Source: Mycoplasmataceae bacterium (lineage in GTDB: Bacteria; Bacillota_I; Bacilli_A; Mycoplasmatales; Mycoplasmoidaceae). From it: a stretch of DNA of 64,000 nucleotides. Below are positions 60,157 to 64,000 of the stretch, piece by piece. The notes beneath the pieces are model-generated. The model saw only the letters and a program-made list of their open reading frames with translations, had not been told where the DNA came from and searched no databases. Every line of letters starts with the position of its first letter. The stretch's first letter is position 1. Location of the stretch: positions 186,001 through 250,000 of the forward strand of contig JAISBY010000010.1 in assembly GCA_031265955.1 (NCBI GenBank), written 5' to 3'. The position numbers were made by a program, and so were the translations under genes.

Positions 60157-60265
60157 TTAATAAAAATTAAAAAACACTGTAAGAACACAGTGTTTTTTGA
60201 TAATCAGTCTTACATGAGCACAATCTCTTAAAAGACTAACTGTTTTTATCATGAGTTGAATTATA
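60157..60265 (-). promoter_or_regulatory. glnA leader: leaderless ORF read through an intrinsic terminator
   Basis: TATAAT (60265-60260), 7 nt, ATG at 60252. The 31-codon ORF (MIKTVSLLRDCAHVRLIIKK...) runs through the terminator AAAAAACACTGT/ACAGTGTTTTTT (60169-60198) and stops at 60157, 13 bases before the glnA ATG and next to its ribosome site. No simple repeat is present. Translation of this ORF should prevent the terminator and may pass ribosomes on to glnA. ORF and hairpin are seen; control is inferred. Confidence 0.6.
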
Positions 60266-60344
60266 TATAAGAGTTTGAATACGAATGTGTTTTTTATCAA
60301 AATCCAACATAAAGTGGTTATTTTGTGTTAATATATTAGTCCGC

Positions 60345-60435
60345 TGTATCACAATCGTGCAGCTTCAACCGTTCTTAATTGGTCTTAAATTACTTGAATG
60401 TATACCAACAAGACGAGTCTAAGATTGTAGGAGGA
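60345..60435 (+). promoter_or_regulatory. rplU leader, possible L21-type autoregulatory structure
   Basis: Upstream of rplU, GCTG...CAGC closes a short hairpin at about 60354-60374 and a CACAATC segment can pair with GATTGT at 60424-60429, just before the AGGAGG site. Such pairing could regulate translation, as in L21 leaders. The evidence is only pairing potential. Confidence 0.35.
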
Positions 60436-60440
60436 AATAC

Positions 60441-60740
60441 ATGTTTGCAATATTTGAAACCGGTAGTAAGCAATATAAAGTATCAGTTAACGATGTCATC
60501 TATGCTGAAAAAATTGAAGGTAAGATTAATGACAAGATAGAATTTGACAAGGTTTTAATGATTGATAAAGAGATTGGTGCGCCTTATTTAGCTAGTGCTA
60601 AAGTTATTTGTGAAATTCAAAAACAAGGGAAGCAACCCAAATTACTAATCATTAAACACATTAGTCAAAAACACCATACTAAAAGACAAGGTCATCGTCA
60701 ACCTTACACAAAATTAATTGTGAAGGAGATTAAGAAATAA
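60441..60740 (+). CDS. rplU: 50S ribosomal protein L21
   Basis: A 99-residue bL21: [25 protein letters not shown], and the C-terminal [15 protein letters not shown] rRNA-binding motif. AGGAGG eight bases before the ATG. rpmA follows 1 bp later with no ysxB/prp gene between. Confidence 0.96.
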   Translation: MFAIFETGSKQYKVSVNDVIYAEKIEGKINDKIEFDKVLMIDKEIGAPYLASAKVICEIQKQGKQPKLLIIKHISQKHHTKRQGHRQPYTKLIVKEIKK

Positions 60741-60741
60741 T

Positions 60742-60996
60742 ATGGCTAGTAAAAAAGGTGTAGGTTCTACTAAAAATGGTAGAGACTCTAATCCTAAATA
60801 TTTAGGTGCTAAATTAGCAGATGGTCAATTTGCTAAAGCTGGGATGATTATTTACCGTCAAAGAGGTAATAAAATTTATCCTGGTAAAAACGTTGGTCAA
60901 GGTAAAGACCATACATTATTTGCTAAAGCTGCTGGTATTGTAAAATACCTTCGTTTTGGTGATAACAAAACAAAAGTAGAAGTTATTACTAAATAA
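60742..60996 (+). CDS. rpmA: 50S ribosomal protein L27
   Basis: An 84-residue bL27: [29 protein letters not shown], with [14 protein letters not shown] at the C-terminus. It starts directly at the ASKKG core and lacks the cleavable N-terminal extension (LxLFFA-type) found in most Firmicutes and many mollicutes. The Prp protease gene that normally sits between rplU and rpmA is also absent here. Confidence 0.96.
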   Translation: MASKKGVGSTKNGRDSNPKYLGAKLADGQFAKAGMIIYRQRGNKIYPGKNVGQGKDHTLFAKAAGIVKYLRFGDNKTKVEVITK

Positions 60997-61002
60997 AACG
61001 AA

Positions 61003-62262
61003 TTAAGAAACTTTAATATCAAACACGTTGTGTTTGATTTTATTTTTATGTTTCTTGCTTCAAGTGTGCGCTAAACCAGCAGTAGATGTTTCACGATAAC
61101 CAAATTGTAAAGCTTTACCTGTTTCTAACATTGTTTGAATGATATCATCATAGCTAAACAATTTATGGTTAGGAGATAAGGCTGCAAGATTAACAGCGTC
61201 AATTGCACGTATAGCCGCCAATGCATTTCTTTCAATGCAAGGAGATTGTACAAACCCTAACACTGGATCACAAGTTAAACCGAGGTGATGCTCTAATGCA
61301 ACCGAAGCTGCATCAAAAATTTTGTTTGTTGGAAGATTAAGCAAATAAGCATATGCAGCAGCTGTCATAGAACAAGCTACACCTACTTCAGCTTGGCAGC
61401 CAGCTTCTGCTCCTGCAATTGAACCATTTTGTCTAGCAATATTTCCTATCAAACCAGCAACAGCCAAAGCTTCTATTATTTTTTGTTTAGTTAATTTCAT
61501 TCTGTCTTTAGTGTAAAGTAAAACCGCTGGTAGTATTCCACAAGCACCACACGTTGGGGCAGTAACGACAATTCCACCGCTAGCATTAGTTTCACTAACT
61601 GCAAAAGCATAAGCCATTAATAAATTATGGTTGAGATCTATACCTTGCTTTTTCAATTTTTTTGCAGAAGTGTTGAACAAAATACTTGCACGGCGCCCTA
61701 ATTTAAGTTGTCCTGGTAAAACTCCGGTTTCTTTTAAACCTTTGGTAATTGCTTGTTGCATTACATTTCAAACTTTATCAAGATGATGTCATAACACTTT
61801 GTCTTCAAGACGTTGAATGTACTGATACAAATTTATTTTGTTGTTCTTACATGTTTTAATAATTTGTGTAGCATAGTTATCTTTATAAATTTGTTTGAGT
61901 AACATTTTCTTTTTATCTTCACCTTTAATTCTGATGGCGCCACCACCAATACTAAAAATCCTTGTGGTATTTATTATTTTATCATCATGGTAGGCAATGA
62001 AATCCATGGTATTAGGGTGTTCTATTGAAGTATCGGTTGCATTTCATTCAATCGTTACTTTAGCAGGAGCAAAGGTTTGAATAATGGCTAAATCAGTTAA
62101 GTGTCCTTTGCCAGTCAAAGCTAGCGATCCGTATAGAATAACTTTGAATTCAGTGGCGATGGGATAATGATGTTTGTAGTATTTTGCAGCGTTAGCTGGT
62201 CCCATCGTATGGCTAGAAGATGGACCGTGGCCAATTTTATATAAGGTTTTGATTGTTTCCAT
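61003..62262 (-). CDS. sdaA: L-serine ammonia-lyase, iron-sulfur-dependent, single chain
   Basis: A 419-residue enzyme that deaminates serine to pyruvate. GHGPSSSHTMGPANAAKYY opens the beta domain. The alpha domain holds TAPTCGACGILPAVL, AEAGCQAEVGVACSMTAA and GLTCDPVLGFVQSPCIERNA, whose cysteines bind the [4Fe-4S] cluster. Three TGA tryptophans. The last 14 residues are encoded opposite the rpmA terminator. The start is the ATG at 62262. Provides pyruvate for acetate/ATP formation via AckA (inference). Confidence 0.94.
61019..61046 (+). terminator. Terminator of rplU-rpmA inside the 3' end of sdaA
   Basis: TCAAACAC pairs with GTGTTTGA around GTT (61019-61037), followed by TTTTATTTTT. It lies within the coding sequence of sdaA on the other strand. 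Confidence 0.7.
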
Positions 62263-62289
62263 AATCAAGGATTATGACACATTAATAAA

Positions 62290-63186
62290 TTACGAAAAAA
62301 GTTTTTCCTGCTTTGCAAACTTATATTTTTCAAAACCTGTGAAATGATAGCGATTAACTAATTCCTGAAATAGTTTTTGGTCAATTGGTCTTTTAACAAA
62401 ATCATGAATATTAGTTCCATCAAGAACATTGGTTTGGATGGTTGATAATTGTTTGCACATCATTGCAAAAGCTTTAGATTCATTAAATTTGGTTTGTTGA
62501 GGTAAGGTTAATTTATCGAGCGATTCATAAATACCTTCTAATGATCCGTATTTGGTAATTAATTCAGCCGCAGTTTTTGGCCCAATCCCTTTAACTCCTC
62601 TTAAATTATCGCTGTTATCGCCAGAGACACCTTTGAAATCCACGACTTGGCAGGGTTTTAGACCAAAAAAATTATCGCCGAAGTTATGAATCGTTACTTT
62701 TGTAGTGTTACTAATACCAGTTTTAAATAGATTTACAATAGTTTTATCATTTACAAGTTGTAATAAGTCTTTATCAGAACTATAAACATCAACTTCAATC
62801 TCGTGACTATTCATTATTTTGACAAAACTGCCAATAATATCGTCTGCTTCAATTCCCGGAATAGATAGATGTTTTATTCCGATAATTTTCATTGCATCCT
62901 TGATTAAAGGAAGTTGAGTGAATAAATCGGTGGGCATCGGTTTTCGCCCAGCTTTATATTCGGCAAAGGTATCATGACGTAAAGTTTTCTTTTCATGATC
63001 AAGTGCCATTAATACATAATCGTATTGTGTCTCGTTTAATAGTTTCAAAGTAATTAATAATACTAATTTCAAAGCGTTAACTGGTTGAAGGTTATGTTGT
63101 TTGTAATACTCTAATTGATTATGTGTAGCATAAAATGCTCGATAAATTAAAGAATTACCGTCGATTACTAATGCTTTTTTAGTCAT
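62290..63186 (-). CDS. 5'-3' exonuclease (polymerase I-type flap nuclease domain)
   Basis: A 298-residue stand-alone exonuclease like the N-terminal domain of DNA polymerase I; mollicutes lack the polymerase part. VIDGNSLIYRAFYA, HDTFAEYKAGRKPMP, GIEADDIIGSF, VDVYSSDKDLLQLV and the helix-hairpin-helix GVSGDNSDNLRGVKGIGPKTAAELI give the acidic metal-binding set. It starts at the ATG at 63186, 8 bp inside the end of dnaE. Removes RNA primers and flaps. Confidence 0.95.
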   Translation of the reverse strand: MTKKALVIDGNSLIYRAFYATHNQLEYYKQHNLQPVNALKLVLLITLKLLNETQYDYVLMALDHEKKTLRHDTFAEYKAGRKPMPTDLFTQLPLIKDAMKIIGIKHLSIPGIEADDIIGSFVKIMNSHEIEVDVYSSDKDLLQLVNDKTIVNLFKTGISNTTKVTIHNFGDNFFGLKPCQVVDFKGVSGDNSDNLRGVKGIGPKTAAELITKYGSLEGIYESLDKLTLPQQTKFNESKAFAMMCKQLSTIQTNVLDGTNIHDFVKRPIDQKLFQELVNRYHFTGFEKYKFAKQEKLFS

Positions 63187-64000
63187 GATATTCCTTGAAT
63201 GATAGAGCCTGGTAACCCCGGTCATTAGCTCTTATAGTAACAATAAAGTTATTGTTATTAATTAAAATGCCTTTAATTTTCTCGTATACTCCAGGAAAAA
63301 TAGCAACATCAATAATTTTACTATCATCCTCAATTTTAGCGAAGGCCATTGCCTGATTAGTTTTGGTTTTAATTTCGCGATGGCTTACTAATGTAACTAA
63401 AGCGTGGATTACATTAGGTCCATCCGCTTCACTTAAACTTAAAATTTGATAGTTACCCCTATATTTCTGTTTTAAACTTGTAAGCGGATGTTCGACAAAA
63501 GATATACCTAATAAATTAAATTGTTCATCATCCAATTGTTTTTTAATAGCTATCGTTTCCTCGACTTGTTTTAGAATTGGCTTAATAATAAATTCGCCAC
63601 TAGTGGTTATGGTTTGAATTTTTTTAAATAATTCTGTAAGGTTGGTCAATAAGAAATAACGTGTTTTGTCTTCCAATAGTTGATCAAAGGCACCAACTTT
63701 AATTAAAACTTCCATGGTTTTTTGGCCGATACCATTATTCGCAAGTATGGCAATTGCTTGTGTATAGTTAGTAAATTTTTTATTTTTAACACTTGCACGA
63801 GCTTCTAAAATTTTGTTAATGGTTTCGTTACCAATTCCTTTAATGGCGTTGAAACCAAAAACAATCGTTTTATCCTTAATTTGAAAACTGTAATCTGAGT
63901 CATTTAAGCACGGTGGTAAAACATTGATACCGATCGCTCGTGCACTTTGAACATATACAGCAACTTTATCAACGCTATTTTCACTAGTAGATAACAATAC
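63179..64000 (-). CDS. dnaE: DNA polymerase III alpha subunit DnaE, C-terminal part (runs off the window)
   Basis: The visible 273 codons cover the fingers/helix-hairpin-helix and OB-fold end of DnaE. VQSARAIGINVLPPCLNDSDYSF and FGFNAIKGIGNETINKILEAR are the conserved helix-hairpin-helix region. LLGISFVEHPLTSL follows, then an OB fold (IHALVTLVSHREIKTKTNQAMAFAKIEDDS). The polymerase active site lies beyond base 64000. Overlaps the exonuclease gene by 8 bp, so the two are coupled. Confidence 0.92.
   Translation of the reverse strand, partial: VLLSTSENSVDKVAVYVQSARAIGINVLPPCLNDSDYSFQIKDKTIVFGFNAIKGIGNETINKILEARASVKNKKFTNYTQAIAILANNGIGQKTMEVLIKVGAFDQLLEDKTRYFLLTNLTELFKKIQTITTSGEFIIKPILKQVEETIAIKKQLDDEQFNLLGISFVEHPLTSLKQKYRGNYQILSLSEADGPNVIHALVTLVSHREIKTKTNQAMAFAKIEDDSKIIDVAIFPGVYEKIKGILINNNNFIVTIRANDRGYQALSFKEYHD

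Overview
The window is an AT-rich stretch of a mollicute (Mycoplasma/Spiroplasma-type) chromosome. UGA must be read as tryptophan: about thirty conserved genes (uvrA, carB, pyrB, pyrD, xylA, xylB, ackA, glnA, pepD and others) carry in-frame TGA codons at ordinary positions and are intact only under genetic code 4. All coordinates below use that code, so many genes are longer than a standard-code reading gives. The species cannot be named. De novo pyrimidine synthesis, xylose catabolism, type III glutamine synthetase and BspA-like leucine-rich-repeat (LRR) surface proteins together suggest a host- or gut-associated mollicute with a larger metabolism than a minimal Mycoplasma.

Layout. 1-7.5 kb: rnj (partial), def, uvrA, rmuC and the rplK-rplA operon with a likely L1-binding leader. 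7.5-10.3 kb: xylAB. 10.5-12.4 kb: a PAP2 phosphatase membrane operon. 12.4-20.5 kb: carA-carB-pyrB-pyrC-pyrK-pyrD; with pyrF-pyrE at 49.4-50.7 kb this makes the whole UMP pathway. 20.6-21.4 kb: a double-glycine-leader peptide cluster. 21.5-26.6 kb: trmK, a NIF3 gene, a tRNA-His/TPP-riboswitch/thiT unit, a PIN/DinJ-type toxin-antitoxin pair. 26.7-31.2 kb: an APC permease, an EzrA-like protein, ackA. 31.2-48.9 kb: an accessory and surface region with LRR proteins, a clostripain-like lipoprotein, a nuclease, a DUF4143 ATPase, an AbiE-like pair, an acyltransferase out of frame at a CA repeat, tRNA clusters, pepD and transporters. 49-64 kb: pyrFE, more tRNAs, yebC, rpmB, three lipoproteins, glnA, rplU-rpmA, sdaA, a 5'-3' exonuclease and the end of dnaE.

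Three regulatory systems stand out. (1) Three lipoprotein genes (53.4-58.0 kb) follow a leader with a -10 box, an ATG 6-10 nt later, a simple-sequence repeat (G9, G7 or (AC)14) inside the tiny ORF, and an intrinsic terminator. In the two G-tract leaders the present tract length stops translation at once. Removing one G opens a peptide that is similar in both leaders and ends inside the terminator loop. This looks like phase-variable, translation-coupled attenuation. glnA has a related non-repeat leader ORF, and an acyltransferase gene is switched directly by (CA)13. (2) Three short genes share a promoter with three CCGAAA-type repeats at exact 11-bp spacing, 27 bp before a TATTAT/TATCAT box; one encodes the double-glycine peptide. 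(3) Two operons that end in LRR lipoproteins start with a gapless 83-nt RNA element whose two hairpins show compensatory changes.

Metabolism fits together as follows: glutamine synthetase supplies CarA, the pyr genes make UMP, xylose enters the pentose phosphate pathway through XylA/XylB, acetate kinase makes ATP, and serine dehydratase, PepD and the permeases feed on peptides and amino acids. All function calls come from motif recognition by eye; no database search was run.
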